Positions 24,336-33,142 of a stretch of DNA of 34,754 nt are shown here, piece by piece. Source of the stretch: Acidimicrobiia bacterium. Lineage in GTDB: Bacteria; Actinomycetota; Acidimicrobiia; Acidimicrobiales; Bin134. Numbering within the stretch: position 1 is the first letter of the stretch; each line of letters begins with the position of its first letter. The notes beneath the pieces are model-generated. The model saw nothing but the letters and a program-made list of their open reading frames with translations. It ran no database searches and had not been told where the DNA came from. Where the stretch lies: positions 1 to 34,754 of the forward strand of contig VYCQ01000007.1 of assembly GCA_009843865.1 (NCBI GenBank), in the 5' to 3' direction. The position numbers were made by a program, and so were the translations under genes.

Positions 24336-25061
24336 TCAGGTTCGCACCAAGATGCAGCCACACTCCTCACAGTGGCACAATTCGCTGATGGGCAACCGGC
24401 GAATGCGATCTTGTTCTTTAGCCGACAAAGCCAAATGACAGCCCTCACAAATGCCATCACGCAGACGAGCCACCGCCACACCCCCTAGCCTCTTACGCAG
24501 TCCCTCGTAATTGACAAGGGCTTCATCAGCAATCTCGCCAGCCACTGTCTTGCGAGCTACAATCTCTAAATCAATTTCAGCCTGCACTTCAGCTTCGGCA
24601 GCCGTCAGCCTCTCACGCACCTCGGCAACCTCTGCTTCCGTATTGACTAGCTGAGAATCTAAATCATCTCGCGCTGCATTAACCTGCTCAACGTTCTCTA
24701 AAAGACCCAAAACCTCGTTTTCTGCTTCAGAACAACGCATCCGAAGGCCCTCAATCTCATGTTGTAAGGCCAACAAATCTCGAGTGGCGGTCAGCTCACC
24801 CGAATACAATCGTTCACTTTCTTGTTGCACCCGAGTTTCTAAGCCCACAAGATCATCTTCGCTGCGCTTGAGGTTGCGCTGAAGTTCTAATAACTGCGCA
24901 TCAACGATCTGCTTTTGCTGTTCAAGTGCTCGTTGTGCTGCTTGGCTCGCAGCCAAAGTGTCGCGCTGCGGAAGAGTTTTGTGGCGATACAGAAGCTGGC
25001 TGATGCGCGTGTCATGGTCTTGTAACGTCAACAGAAGTAAAAAATAATCTTGGCTCACCAA
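24336..25061 (-). CDS. C4-type zinc-ribbon coiled-coil protein (zf-RING_7 / DUF164)
   Basis: Residues about 15-185 are almost entirely charged and leucine-rich heptads, predicting a long antiparallel coiled coil. The C-terminus folds as a zinc ribbon with CEGC and CEEC pairs (DGICEGCHLALSA... and CHCEECGCILV). This is the widespread actinobacterial zf-RING_7 layout, with CdsZ-like members; it may bind nucleic acid or act in RNA handling. It begins 8 nt after the penicillin-binding protein stop, so the two are cotranscribed, and it converges on the RNase P gene, a neighbourhood often seen in this phylum. Confidence 0.88.
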   Translation of the reverse strand: MVSQDYFLLLLTLQDHDTRISQLLYRHKTLPQRDTLAASQAAQRALEQQKQIVDAQLLELQRNLKRSEDDLVGLETRVQQESERLYSGELTATRDLLALQHEIEGLRMRCSEAENEVLGLLENVEQVNAARDDLDSQLVNTEAEVAEVRERLTAAEAEVQAEIDLEIVARKTVAGEIADEALVNYEGLRKRLGGVAVARLRDGICEGCHLALSAKEQDRIRRLPISELCHCEECGCILVRT

Positions 25062-25069
25062 CAGAAATC

Positions 25070-27349
25070 CTATGTGCCACCCACCCCAACAGTTGCTTCC
25101 AACTGAAAAGCCCCCAACTGAGCAGGTGCATCACAGTACAACTCCCAAGGGATGCCTTCTTCGGTGGCAAACTCACTAAGCCCGCAGGGCTCAAGCCCAC
25201 CAGTAGTCAGCAGGCTCACGCAAGTGTCTTGAAAACCATCCTCATCGGTGTCCACCGGTACGATCTGAGATGTTATGTCTTCTGCATTACCTGTTGCTGC
25301 ATTTGCTGCGTCGTCCCCGCTTGCTCGGCCCTGCTGTTTAGCGCCAACCTGATCTAAAAGGTCCGCACAAGGGTGGCCCACGGTAAATACATTGTCCAAG
25401 CGGACAATGTCACCCAAGCGTGTCTCGCTAGGGCAACCAGAAAACATGGCTGGCTCTCTAATTTCGTGATAATCGTTCATGAAACGTCCCCAAGCTAATG
25501 CAGGATAAGAACTGCCAGTGACCCCACGCAGGGGAATACGCTCGTTGGGATTACCCAGCCACACCGCAGTCGCTAAATAAGGAGTGAAGCCCACAAACCA
25601 AGCATCAGCAGACTCTTCGGTAGTGCCTGTCTTACCTGCACCAGGCTGAGAGCGCACCTGAGCACGGTGACCGGTGCCGTTAACCATGTTGTTCACCAGC
25701 ACCTCGGTGGCCCAACAAGCCGAACGAGCCGACACCACCCGCTCACCCGCTAACTCGTGGTCATACAGCACATTGCCCTGACGATCCAATATACGCTCAA
25801 TGTAATAAGGCTCATAACGAATGCCACCGGTGGCTATAGATCCGTAAGCCGATGCCATGTCAATGGGATACACCTCACCCGACCCCAGCGGCAAAGAAGC
25901 CACCGGTGGTAAATCAGCGGAGATACCCAACCGAGAGGCAACCGCGACAACCGACTCAATGCCTACAAGCTGTCCCAACCGCAAAAAAGCACAGTTGGAA
26001 GAGACCCTGATCTGATTAGTGATGGTTTCTATCTGCCCAGCTGAGCGGGCAAAATTGTGAGCCACATAAGGATCAGGCACACCACCGGGGTTAGCCATCA
26101 GACACGGCCCCTCTCCGCTGACTTGATCACTGGGTTGATATCCCTGCTCAAACAAAGTGAGCATCACAAAAGTCTTAAAAGCCGAACCTGGCTGGCGAGT
26201 GCCCTGAGTAGCTAGGTTGAACTCTTCTTTGTCTTGAGCAAAACCCGGCCCACCCACCAATGCTCGCACCGCCCCTGTATCGGGTTCTATGGCAACAAGC
26301 GCCATAGTAGCTGGCACCCCGGCGTGCTCACCGGTGTTGTATTCAACCAATGTCTGAGTTATTGCTGCCTCTGCTTGGCGCTGAGCATCAGGATCAAAAG
26401 TGGTGTAGATGTTAAGCCCGCTGTTAAACACCAGGTTGAAACGATCCTCAGGCGTACCGCCCAAATATTTAGGATCATCCAATAAAAGCTGCTTTACCTC
26501 TTCCACGAAATAGCTCTTGGGTGGCAGTTCAATCTGGTTCACCTTCGTGGGAAGCGGCTGACGGTTGTACTGCTCGGCCTCGTCTCGGGTTATGAACCCT
26601 AAATCGGCGAGCCGGTTCAACACGATGCGACGCTGGCGCAGTGCTCCAACAGGGTTGTTTATGGGGTTATTGCGGCTTGGATTATTGATCATGCCAGCCA
26701 GCAAGGCGGCTTGGCTCCAGTCCAAATCGACAGCATTCAAACCCCAGTAAACCTCAGCAGCAGCCTGTACTCCATAAGCCCCCTGACCGAAGTAAACGGT
26801 GTTCAGGTACAAGTTGAGGATGTCCTGCTTATCTAACTCCCGCTCAAGGCGACGAGCCATCACCATCTCTCGGAGCTTGCGCTCAGCCTCTACCTTGTTG
26901 CCAACAACGAGGTTCTTGATGAGCTGTTGGGTGAGAGTAGAACCACCCTGAGTTATGCCACCTGCCCCCACATTTTCTAGTCCCGCTCGAACTACGGCAC
27001 TCAGATCGATGCCAGCGTGCAGGTAAAAATTTTCGTCTTCGATTGCTAATACGGCGTTTTGCACCTGCTGAGAGATGTCATCCAAATTGGTAAGCGCACG
27101 ATTTTCGATGTAGCTAAACACATCAATCATCTGCCCATTGATGTCATACACGTTGGAGCGAATAGACAGTTCATTAAGATGCACATCTTCGGTAAGATTC
27201 AGCTCTACGGGGGTGGAATCCCAAGACCGCAGCACATCAGCGGTGGGAAGCCACACCACAAAGATGGTTGCAGTCAACGCTAAAGCCAGCATAGGCATGA
27301 GCAAAGCCAGCCTGAGCAGGTGCGAGAGCCACCTCAAAAACTCCTTCAC
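25070..27349 (-). CDS. Class A penicillin-binding protein (transglycosylase/transpeptidase)
   Basis: This is a membrane-anchored peptidoglycan synthase. A cytoplasmic start leads into one hydrophobic anchor (about 12-34). The GT51 domain shows the catalytic Glu in AIEDENFYLHAGID (about 103-116), GGSTLTQQL (136-144) and the KLREMVMARRLE helix. The transpeptidase domain has SxxK Ser390/Lys393 (GSAFK), SxN 451-453 (SSN) and KTG 574-576 (GAGKTGTT). Positions count from the TTG one codon upstream (27352). About 110 residues follow as an acidic, Ala/Thr-rich C-terminal tail with several cysteines. GTG 27349 sits behind GGGGG; TTG 27352 is equally possible. Length 760 aa is standard for PBP1A-like proteins. 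Confidence 0.92.
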   Translation of the reverse strand: MKEFLRWLSHLLRLALLMPMLALALTATIFVVWLPTADVLRSWDSTPVELNLTEDVHLNELSIRSNVYDINGQMIDVFSYIENRALTNLDDISQQVQNAVLAIEDENFYLHAGIDLSAVVRAGLENVGAGGITQGGSTLTQQLIKNLVVGNKVEAERKLREMVMARRLERELDKQDILNLYLNTVYFGQGAYGVQAAAEVYWGLNAVDLDWSQAALLAGMINNPSRNNPINNPVGALRQRRIVLNRLADLGFITRDEAEQYNRQPLPTKVNQIELPPKSYFVEEVKQLLLDDPKYLGGTPEDRFNLVFNSGLNIYTTFDPDAQRQAEAAITQTLVEYNTGEHAGVPATMALVAIEPDTGAVRALVGGPGFAQDKEEFNLATQGTRQPGSAFKTFVMLTLFEQGYQPSDQVSGEGPCLMANPGGVPDPYVAHNFARSAGQIETITNQIRVSSNCAFLRLGQLVGIESVVAVASRLGISADLPPVASLPLGSGEVYPIDMASAYGSIATGGIRYEPYYIERILDRQGNVLYDHELAGERVVSARSACWATEVLVNNMVNGTGHRAQVRSQPGAGKTGTTEESADAWFVGFTPYLATAVWLGNPNERIPLRGVTGSSYPALAWGRFMNDYHEIREPAMFSGCPSETRLGDIVRLDNVFTVGHPCADLLDQVGAKQQGRASGDDAANAATGNAEDITSQIVPVDTDEDGFQDTCVSLLTTGGLEPCGLSEFATEEGIPWELYCDAPAQLGAFQLEATVGVGGT

Positions 27350-27377
27350 CAAACCCCCAAACTACCGGATAGCCAAG

Positions 27378-27767
27378 CTAACTTGCACCAACTAATCCCC
27401 ACCACCAAGCGATCGCGGCTACCACACCCAACGCCAAAGCCGCCAACAACGCCCGCTTTAGCAGCTTGTACAAGCACAGTCCTGTGGCCAACACCGCTAC
27501 AGCTATGACCCCTAAAGCAATATAGGGGTTAGCAGAAGCGAACTCGATCAGCTCATCGGGGATGCGATCACGCACATCGGAAGAAAGGCACTCCAAGGCG
27601 CTCTCAGGCAACTTGTCGATCTCACCCCTGCGCAGATCCAACAACACGTTTTGATCGACACATTCAAGGCCCTCGGGGAGTTCAGAGCCCTGCTCTAATA
27701 TCTGTTCAGGGGCTTGCTGTGCCAACTGTCGCAACACATCCACCCCAACATTTTCCTCTACTGACAC
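27378..27767 (-). CDS. Small membrane protein of unknown function
   Basis: This 129-aa protein has an acidic, leucine-rich soluble N-terminal part (about 1-75) with two cysteines, then two adjacent hydrophobic segments at about 81-102 and 107-125 separated by KLLKRA. The start is GTG 27767. It leads the operon with the penicillin-binding protein (28-nt gap), so it may act in envelope growth or PBP localisation; this is context only. No family recognised. Confidence 0.72.
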   Translation of the reverse strand: MSVEENVGVDVLRQLAQQAPEQILEQGSELPEGLECVDQNVLLDLRRGEIDKLPESALECLSSDVRDRIPDELIEFASANPYIALGVIAVAVLATGLCLYKLLKRALLAALALGVVAAIAWWWGLVGAS

Positions 27768-27831
27768 TACCCAATAGCGTACCGGTGCGCCTATCCACTA
27801 AATCGTCACTGCTAATTACTAGGGTCAAGAC

Positions 27832-28395
27832 ATGCCAACAGCGCTTTTGGACACCACCCTAAATACAGACACCAAGGCGCTAGCCGAAGAGGTGGCACCT
27901 CTAGCGATTCGAGTAATCCGCAGTCCTAAACGCCGCAAAACCGCTGCTGCTAAGATTCTGCCCGACTGCATAGAAGTACGAGTGCCCGCTGGTATGGCCC
28001 CCGACATTGAAGCAGACATGGTAGCCAAGCTAGTAACTCGCCTAGAGCGCAAGAGGATTGCCAACGCTGGCACACCGAATTTGGCTGAACGAGCCGCTCA
28101 CCTAGCCCAACGTTATAACCTACGCCAACCAGTTTCGATCACATGGGCTGAACAGAACGACCGCTGGGGTTCGTGTAGCTCGTTGCGCAGCACCATACGT
28201 ATCTCTACCAGGCTGGCCAAGGTGCCCACCTGGGTGCTCAACGCTGTGATCGTCCATGAACTGGCTCATCTGAGCGAGCCCAACCACAGCCCAGCTTTTT
28301 GGGCATTAGCCAACCGCTATCCCCACCAAGAACGCGCCTCTGGTTTTTTGGAAGCTATGTCAGGCGGCCACTGCGACCCCTGCCATATCATTTGA
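27832..28395 (+). CDS. YgjP-like metallopeptidase domain protein (DUF45)
   Basis: The C-terminal two-thirds carry the DUF45/YgjP zinc pattern: WGSCSS (112-117), the metal motif HELAH with His142, Glu143 and His146, then NHSPAFW with His152 as likely third ligand. The tail HCDPCHII adds a Cys pair that could bind another metal. Members are related to SprT-like and M48-type metalloproteins; the natural substrate is unknown. Length 187 aa is a little short for the family. It is divergent from the PBP operon by about 64 nt, which probably holds both promoters. Confidence 0.85.
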   Translation: MPTALLDTTLNTDTKALAEEVAPLAIRVIRSPKRRKTAAAKILPDCIEVRVPAGMAPDIEADMVAKLVTRLERKRIANAGTPNLAERAAHLAQRYNLRQPVSITWAEQNDRWGSCSSLRSTIRISTRLAKVPTWVLNAVIVHELAHLSEPNHSPAFWALANRYPHQERASGFLEAMSGGHCDPCHII

Positions 28396-28418
28396 CAAAA
28401 ATCATCAAATAAGGTTAT

Positions 28419-28446
28419 TTGCTAATGCTGCTTTCTAAAGTATGTT
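28419..28446 (+). promoter_or_regulatory. Candidate promoter of the iron transporter
   Basis: TTGCTA (28419-28424) and TATGTT (28441-28446), 16 nt apart, match a sigma-70-type -35/-10 pair ahead of the ABC ATPase. The DtxR/IdeR-like palindrome begins 13 nt past the -10, where a repressor would block transcription. The assignment is by eye. Confidence 0.4.
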
Positions 28447-28458
28447 AGGCAAGCAAAA

Positions 28459-28472
28459 TAAGGTTAACCTTA
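28459..28472 (+). promoter_or_regulatory. DtxR/IdeR-like iron box
   Basis: TAAGGTTAACCTTA is a perfect 14-bp palindrome that closely follows the DtxR/IdeR core (TWAGGTTAGSCTAACCTWA). It sits 7 nt before the ATPase ATG. A half-site-like TTAGGCAAGC (28445-28454) and a second TAAGGTTA (28410-28417) lie just upstream, so two repressor dimers may bind. Iron-loaded repressor should shut off the transporter. Regulator identity is inferred from the site alone. Confidence 0.72.
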
Positions 28473-28479
28473 CAACTTC

Positions 28480-29628
28480 ATGGCCTCCGATTCTTCGGCC
28501 CCTCTGCTGTTAGCGCACAACATTTCCAAATCGTTCAACGGGGTAACCGTTATCACCAATTGCAGCTTGGAGGTACGCCCCGGCGAGTTGGTGTCACTGT
28601 TAGGACCCAGCGGATGCGGTAAAACCACACTATTGCGAATCATCGCTGGGCTGGAAAAAAACGAAGCAGGCGAAGTGCATATCAACGGCCGCCAAGTAGC
28701 TGGCAACGGTACCTGGGTGCGCCCCGAAGACCGCAACGTGGGCATGGTGTTTCAAGATTGGGGGCTGTTCCCTCACCTAGACGTAGCCCGCAACGTAGGT
28801 TACGGCGTGCCTCGGCGCAAACGTCCTCAGCAAGTAGCCAAAGCCCTAGAGCTAGTACACATGGCAGGCATGCAGCAACGCATCCCCGACACACTCTCAG
28901 GTGGAGAACAGCAGCGGGTGGCCTTGGCGCGGGCGCTAGCACCCGAACCCACAATGCTGCTACTAGACGAGCCGTTTTCCAACCTAGACAGCACCTTGCG
29001 GCGAGAGGTGCGGGGTGAGGTTCGCCATCTGCTGCAAGATTCAGGCATGACAGCGATATTCGTCACCCACGACCGCGAAGAAGCTCTAGTTCTGGGCGAC
29101 CGAGTAGCGCTCATGCACAAAGGCCAAATCGTGCATTTTGGCAGTCCCGATGAAATCTACCAAAAACCTGCCACAGCTTGGGCAGCCAACTTCATTGGAG
29201 CTGTGACGCTTTACCCAGCGCAAGCCACAGGAAAAACAGCCCAAAGCAACCTAGGCCCAATCCCTCTACAAGAACCCGCGTATGGCCCAGTAGAGGTGGC
29301 GGTACGCCCCGAAGCAGTGGAACTGTGCCCATCTCAGCAAGACCACACATCTCAGCGAGACCACACAGTGGAGCACCACGAGTTTCATGGTGCCGACACC
29401 CTAGTAACCGTCGCTAGCTCATGCGGTACGCGCCTACAAGCACGGGTGAGCGGCACTAGAAGCTTTGCAACAGGCACTGCGGTGACCGCTGCCTATGTCG
29501 GCCCGCCGGCTACCGCCTTTCAACAACCCCACCGAACAAACGGCAAACACCCACAAATTTCGAACAACGACAGGCAAAGCCACCAACACAATAGCCACAC
29601 CAGTTACGACCTAAACGACCAAAGTTAA
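28480..29628 (+). CDS. Iron(III)-type ABC transporter ATP-binding protein (FbpC-like)
   Basis: This is the ATPase of a ferric-iron-type importer. Walker A GPSGCGKTT is at 42-50, the signature LSGGEQQ at 139-145, Walker B LLLDEP ends near 165 with Glu164, and the H-loop lies in FVTHDREEA. A TOBE-like domain follows (about 240-325) with YGPVEVAVRPEAVEL. Inside it is an 18-bp duplication (SQQDHT/SQRDHT). The last 35 residues are rich in His, Asn and Gln, unlike the family. It is preceded by an iron box and followed by the permease 6 nt later. Polyamine, sulfate or molybdate substrates are less likely given the iron box and two-domain permease. Confidence 0.88.
   Translation: MASDSSAPLLLAHNISKSFNGVTVITNCSLEVRPGELVSLLGPSGCGKTTLLRIIAGLEKNEAGEVHINGRQVAGNGTWVRPEDRNVGMVFQDWGLFPHLDVARNVGYGVPRRKRPQQVAKALELVHMAGMQQRIPDTLSGGEQQRVALARALAPEPTMLLLDEPFSNLDSTLRREVRGEVRHLLQDSGMTAIFVTHDREEALVLGDRVALMHKGQIVHFGSPDEIYQKPATAWAANFIGAVTLYPAQATGKTAQSNLGPIPLQEPAYGPVEVAVRPEAVELCPSQQDHTSQRDHTVEHHEFHGADTLVTVASSCGTRLQARVSGTRSFATGTAVTAAYVGPPATAFQQPHRTNGKHPQISNNDRQSHQHNSHTSYDLNDQS
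29331..29366 (+). repeat. 18-bp tandem duplication in the FbpC-like gene
   Basis: ATCTCAGCAAGACCACAC at 29331-29348 is repeated at 29349-29366 with one base change. It encodes SQQDHT then SQRDHT, adding a His in each copy, within the TOBE-like region. Confidence 0.92.
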
Positions 29629-29634
29629 CTGGCG

Positions 29635-31233
29635 GTGCAACTTTCCGTTACTCGCTCTGGGGTAATACTAAAGGCAGCCGCGCTGGTGGTGACGGTTGGT
29701 TTTGCCTTCCCTGCCGCCTACCTAGTGTGGCGCAACTTCACTTTTCATAGCGACCCACTAGGCGTGTTGTTCTCAAATCGCACCGCGGGGCCGCTGCTAC
29801 GCACCCTACACCTAGCGGTTCTAGTATCGATCTCAACCGCGCTGTTAGGCACCACACTGGCTTGGTTCACCATCCGCTGCAACCTACCCTGGAAAAGGCT
29901 GTGGCAAACGCTCTTACCGCTGCCCTTGGTATTTCCCACCTTCATCGGAGCGGCAGCCTTGATCCGTACCCTAAACCCGGGCGGGCTTTTATCAAACTGG
30001 CTTGCCAACATAGGGCTTGCCTGGAATGTAGAAATGCGGGGCCTGTTTGGAGCGTGGCTAGCGCTTACCTTATTCACCTACCCCTACGTATATTTACCCG
30101 TGGCCGCCAGGTTGCGCCGCCTGCCTGGTTCGATTGAGGAAACCGCCCGACTATTAGGTGACCCCCCGTTGGCCGTAATCCGTCGAGTGGTGCTGCCGCA
30201 AATTGCTACAGCAACAAGCGCTGGCACCCTGTTGGTGTTCTTATATGCCATAAGCGACTTCGGAGCGGTGCAACTCATGCGCTACGACACCTTGAGCCGG
30301 GCAATCTACACCACCAGGCTCAACAATCAGCCTGCGTCGCTGGCGCTAAGCATGATCTTGCTGGGGCTAGCTGCGGTAGTGGTGTTAACCGAGAGGGCCG
30401 CTACCCACCGCTTTGAAACCTCTACTCCAGCCCGCACGCGCCGCCCAGTGATCTACAACCTAGGAAAAGCCAAGCCTCTAGCTGTGACCTTTGTAGCTGG
30501 ATCAGTTGCCATCAGCCTGCTCGGGCCGGTGGCATCTTTAGCAGACTGGTCGATCGACGGTATCCGCATCGAAGCTGCGGGGGGCCGCGAACTGCTAGTG
30601 AGTTGGACCAACATTTGGTCGCCTATTTGGAACACAACTTTGGGCAGTGTGCTGGCTGCGGTTGCGGCAGTGGCGGTTGTGCTACCTGCGGCCTATCTTG
30701 CAGTATGGTACCGGTCTCGTATAGGGACGGTGGCCAACGCCGTGATCGTGTCGTCGTTTGCCTTGCCTGGAATCCTTGTCGGGCTAGGACTGTTGTTCTG
30801 GACGCTAAAAACCGACCTAGGCAACCCCCTGCGCAACACCGTAGCGCTGTTGGTGTTTGGATATGTGGTGCGCTTTGGAGGACAAACCATGCGCACCTCA
30901 CAAGTAGCGGTAGCAACAGTGTCGAAGCAACTAACCGATGCTGCCCGCACCCTTGGGGCAAACTGGTTAAAACGGTTTCGCACCCTCGACCTGCCACTTA
31001 TGGCATCAGGGCTATTAGCTGGCGGTGGGTTGGTGATGTTATCGGTAATGAAGGAGCTGCCCATCACCCTGCTTATCGCCCCCTTCGACTTCCCCACCCT
31101 CACCTTCAAAGCCTTCAACAGCATCGAAGAAGCGTTCGTGGCCGAGGCTGGAATCTGGTCAGGTCTATTAGTGCTGCTGTCGGGCATCCTCACATGGCTG
31201 TTCATAATCCGCCGCGCGGAGCATTTCGACTAG
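29635..31233 (+). CDS. Iron(III)-type ABC transporter permease (FbpB-like, two fused halves)
   Basis: This is an integral membrane permease with two repeated BPD_transp_1 halves. Each has an EAA coupling motif: EETARLLGDPPLAVIRRVVLP in the first half and TDAARTLGANWLKRFRTLDLP in the second. About twelve hydrophobic segments are visible, and 532 aa is the standard length for FbpB/SfuB-type iron permeases. It starts at GTG 29635, 6 nt after the ATPase, without a strong ribosome site. No periplasmic iron-binding protein (FbpA) is found next to it in the window, so that subunit must lie elsewhere. Confidence 0.9.
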   Translation: MQLSVTRSGVILKAAALVVTVGFAFPAAYLVWRNFTFHSDPLGVLFSNRTAGPLLRTLHLAVLVSISTALLGTTLAWFTIRCNLPWKRLWQTLLPLPLVFPTFIGAAALIRTLNPGGLLSNWLANIGLAWNVEMRGLFGAWLALTLFTYPYVYLPVAARLRRLPGSIEETARLLGDPPLAVIRRVVLPQIATATSAGTLLVFLYAISDFGAVQLMRYDTLSRAIYTTRLNNQPASLALSMILLGLAAVVVLTERAATHRFETSTPARTRRPVIYNLGKAKPLAVTFVAGSVAISLLGPVASLADWSIDGIRIEAAGGRELLVSWTNIWSPIWNTTLGSVLAAVAAVAVVLPAAYLAVWYRSRIGTVANAVIVSSFALPGILVGLGLLFWTLKTDLGNPLRNTVALLVFGYVVRFGGQTMRTSQVAVATVSKQLTDAARTLGANWLKRFRTLDLPLMASGLLAGGGLVMLSVMKELPITLLIAPFDFPTLTFKAFNSIEEAFVAEAGIWSGLLVLLSGILTWLFIIRRAEHFD

Positions 31234-31411
31234 CAGTGAATAAGCGGCCTTTTAGCTAGACCACTCGAGCGCTGCGACGGTCTACCGTTCGATGATTGTT
31301 CTCGATAATCTCGGTTACATGGCTTAGGTCAAGTAGATTGGCTTAGACAGGATGGCAAAGAAGGACTAGATGCCTTAGATCCAAAAAATCCGATTCCCTT
31401 GATTAGCACAT

Positions 31412-32893
31412 TTAGCGCCAGAACCCTTTAGCCCACCAATCACGGTGAGGCATGCTGATTCCGTTCCGACCATGGCTCCACTCGAAGAAGTCCCGATTAT
31501 CGACCTTGTGCAAGATGACTTTCCGAAATAAATCTATAAGTTCACTGCCGCCATTGTGCGTCTCAATAAACGTCAGCAAATCCTCGTGCCCTTCAAACGG
31601 CGGATTGTTCCGATTGATGAACGCTACAAACGCTTCGGCAAACGCCTGAAACTCCTGACAATCGTAAAGATAGATCGCCTGCTGCCATTTGCTTTTCGTC
31701 AAGTTTCTCCGTGAATATTCAAAGTCTTTTCGCTTAAGTTCGATCCGCTTCACGAGAGCCTCTTGCAGGTACTTCGATTCGCCGAGAATTCGGTGATATT
31801 GAAGTACGGCATCAGTTTCGAATATCTTCTTAATGTCGTCATCGTCTAAGCCATATCCTCCCTGCACCAGATCGGACGCAATGTAGTATCGCGCGTATTG
31901 ACAGAAATTATTTAGATCCGAATATCCTCCCTTATTACAAGGACCACCCATGTCAATCGCAGCGAGAGGACGACCGAGTTCATTCGACCAGTGGGCAAGA
32001 AAATCGTCGGCATCTTCGTAGTACATCTGCCATGCCAATAAACGACCCCCAGCGGCACCGTGTCCGTGAAAGCTAAAATGGTGCTCAGAGTCGGGGTACC
32101 GTGACACGAGATAGCTGGCGATCTTTTTAAACGCGTCGCGCAAGAAGCGGCTTCTCTCTGGCGACCACGGACTGTCAGGCGGAAGACGCGGCATATCAGG
32201 AAACGCCATCACACGATAGCTTTCGCGATAAGCAGTAAATTCCTCCGCCGACATGTTCTGGTGATGCCCTGCCGCGGGATCGAAAGAATTGTCAAACTCA
32301 TACAGATGAACAGCGTTTTCGTCCGACCAAACAACTGCTTCGAAGTACTTCATGTTCGGGCTCTCACGGAAGCTAATATTGCGCTCCCATCCATCGCCAA
32401 TATGCACGAACGGGGCCCAATCATCGTTCACAAGCAGAGCGTGCAGCCTCACATGGTGCTGATCGTGCGTCACCGGAGGCGATCGCACTTCGTGAGAAAG
32501 CACAACCGAGCCACCGCGATGAACTTCAATAGCGGCATCGCCCGAACCAAAAAGCTGCCATTCCCAAAAAGATCCCGCAGGCCACAATTTGAGTACGGCC
32601 GGGTTCGTTGAAGTTACCTCCGTGATGGGCTCGGACGTGCCATCTTTAATTTCAAGTGCGGAGAAGTAACCGGACTCGCCCCAGTAGGGTTGCTCGGGTA
32701 CCGGTATTGGCGGGTCAAACTCATACCGAACTTCCGCCGACCCAACCACAGGCACCACAACCTCAACAGGATCATCCTCAACAAAACCATCCGACCCAAC
32801 CACAGGCACCACAACCTCAACAGAGTCATCTTTGGAGCAAGCCGGACTTGCAAACAGCGACACAAGAACAATCAGCGCGATTATCTTCGACAT
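31412..32893 (-). CDS. Secreted/lipoprotein-like protein with weak clostripain (C11) features
   Basis: Starting at ATG 32893, a short signal with a hydrophobic run ends in SPAC (Cys19), an imperfect lipobox. A duplicated acidic/valine-rich linker (VEVVVPVVGS) follows. A Trp/His-rich, beta-rich region comes next, and then a core with FHGHG (His276) and, 40-odd residues later, DMGGPC (Cys319) followed by YYIASDLVQGGYG. In clostripain-like peptidases a HG(x)G histidine precedes DxC and a (V/I)AS-E-x-x-(P)G-x-G segment, so the fold may be related; the match is weak. The C-terminus is charged and helical. Codon choice looks unlike its neighbours (less CTA, more CGA/TTC), suggesting transfer. No clear ribosome site is seen; ATG 32923 is an alternative. 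Confidence 0.6.
   Translation of the reverse strand: MSKIIALIVLVSLFASPACSKDDSVEVVVPVVGSDGFVEDDPVEVVVPVVGSAEVRYEFDPPIPVPEQPYWGESGYFSALEIKDGTSEPITEVTSTNPAVLKLWPAGSFWEWQLFGSGDAAIEVHRGGSVVLSHEVRSPPVTHDQHHVRLHALLVNDDWAPFVHIGDGWERNISFRESPNMKYFEAVVWSDENAVHLYEFDNSFDPAAGHHQNMSAEEFTAYRESYRVMAFPDMPRLPPDSPWSPERSRFLRDAFKKIASYLVSRYPDSEHHFSFHGHGAAGGRLLAWQMYYEDADDFLAHWSNELGRPLAAIDMGGPCNKGGYSDLNNFCQYARYYIASDLVQGGYGLDDDDIKKIFETDAVLQYHRILGESKYLQEALVKRIELKRKDFEYSRRNLTKSKWQQAIYLYDCQEFQAFAEAFVAFINRNNPPFEGHEDLLTFIETHNGGSELIDLFRKVILHKVDNRDFFEWSHGRNGISMPHRDWWAKGFWR
32737..32823 (-). repeat. 33-bp exact direct repeat at 54-bp spacing in the C11-like gene
   Basis: A 33-bp segment at 32737-32769 recurs exactly at 32791-32823. 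The offset is 54 bp (18 codons), so the frame is kept. It encodes the repeated VEVVVPVVGS linker just after the lipidated Cys. Confidence 0.93.
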
Positions 32894-32944
32894 ATTCAGA
32901 CACAACATTAGTGTCGAGAACAATCACCGCGCCTACCTCACCCG

Positions 32945-32966
32945 ATCTTGACTTGGTCGTCAAGAT
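32945..32966. other. Perfect 8-bp inverted repeat upstream of the C11-like gene
   Basis: ATCTTGAC (32945-32952) and GTCAAGAT (32959-32966) are perfect inverted copies around a 6-nt loop. It lies about 50 nt upstream of the minus-strand gene start, where an operator or a leader hairpin is plausible. There is no T-tract. Confidence 0.45.
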
Positions 32967-33062
32967 TGCGAATAGTGATGCTTGCCGATTCTTGCCCTTT
33001 CTGACTTTCCAAAAACCTACATAAGATGAGTGCTTGCAATGTAATCACTGTTTCATCCCATT

Positions 33063-33078
33063 AAACGGCCGGTCGTTT
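33063..33078. promoter_or_regulatory. TetR-type operator-like palindrome
   Basis: AAACGGCCGGTCGTTT is a near-perfect palindrome (AAACG and CGTTT arms, CCGG centre, one imperfect pair). TetR-family regulators in Actinobacteria often bind such sites with a central CCGG. It lies between the C11-like gene and the tRNA and could serve the minus-strand gene. No regulator gene is in the window. Confidence 0.4.
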
Positions 33079-33142
33079 TACAAAGCATGGGCACAGCGGA
33101 GGTGGCTCTGTTGGGGCAGATTATTCATTCAGTACGTACTAG

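Noticed and set aside
33131-33140. Perfect AGTACGTACT palindrome next to the tRNA 3' end
   Set aside because: Ten-base palindromes arise by chance; with no matching copy seen elsewhere it is not supported as an attachment site.
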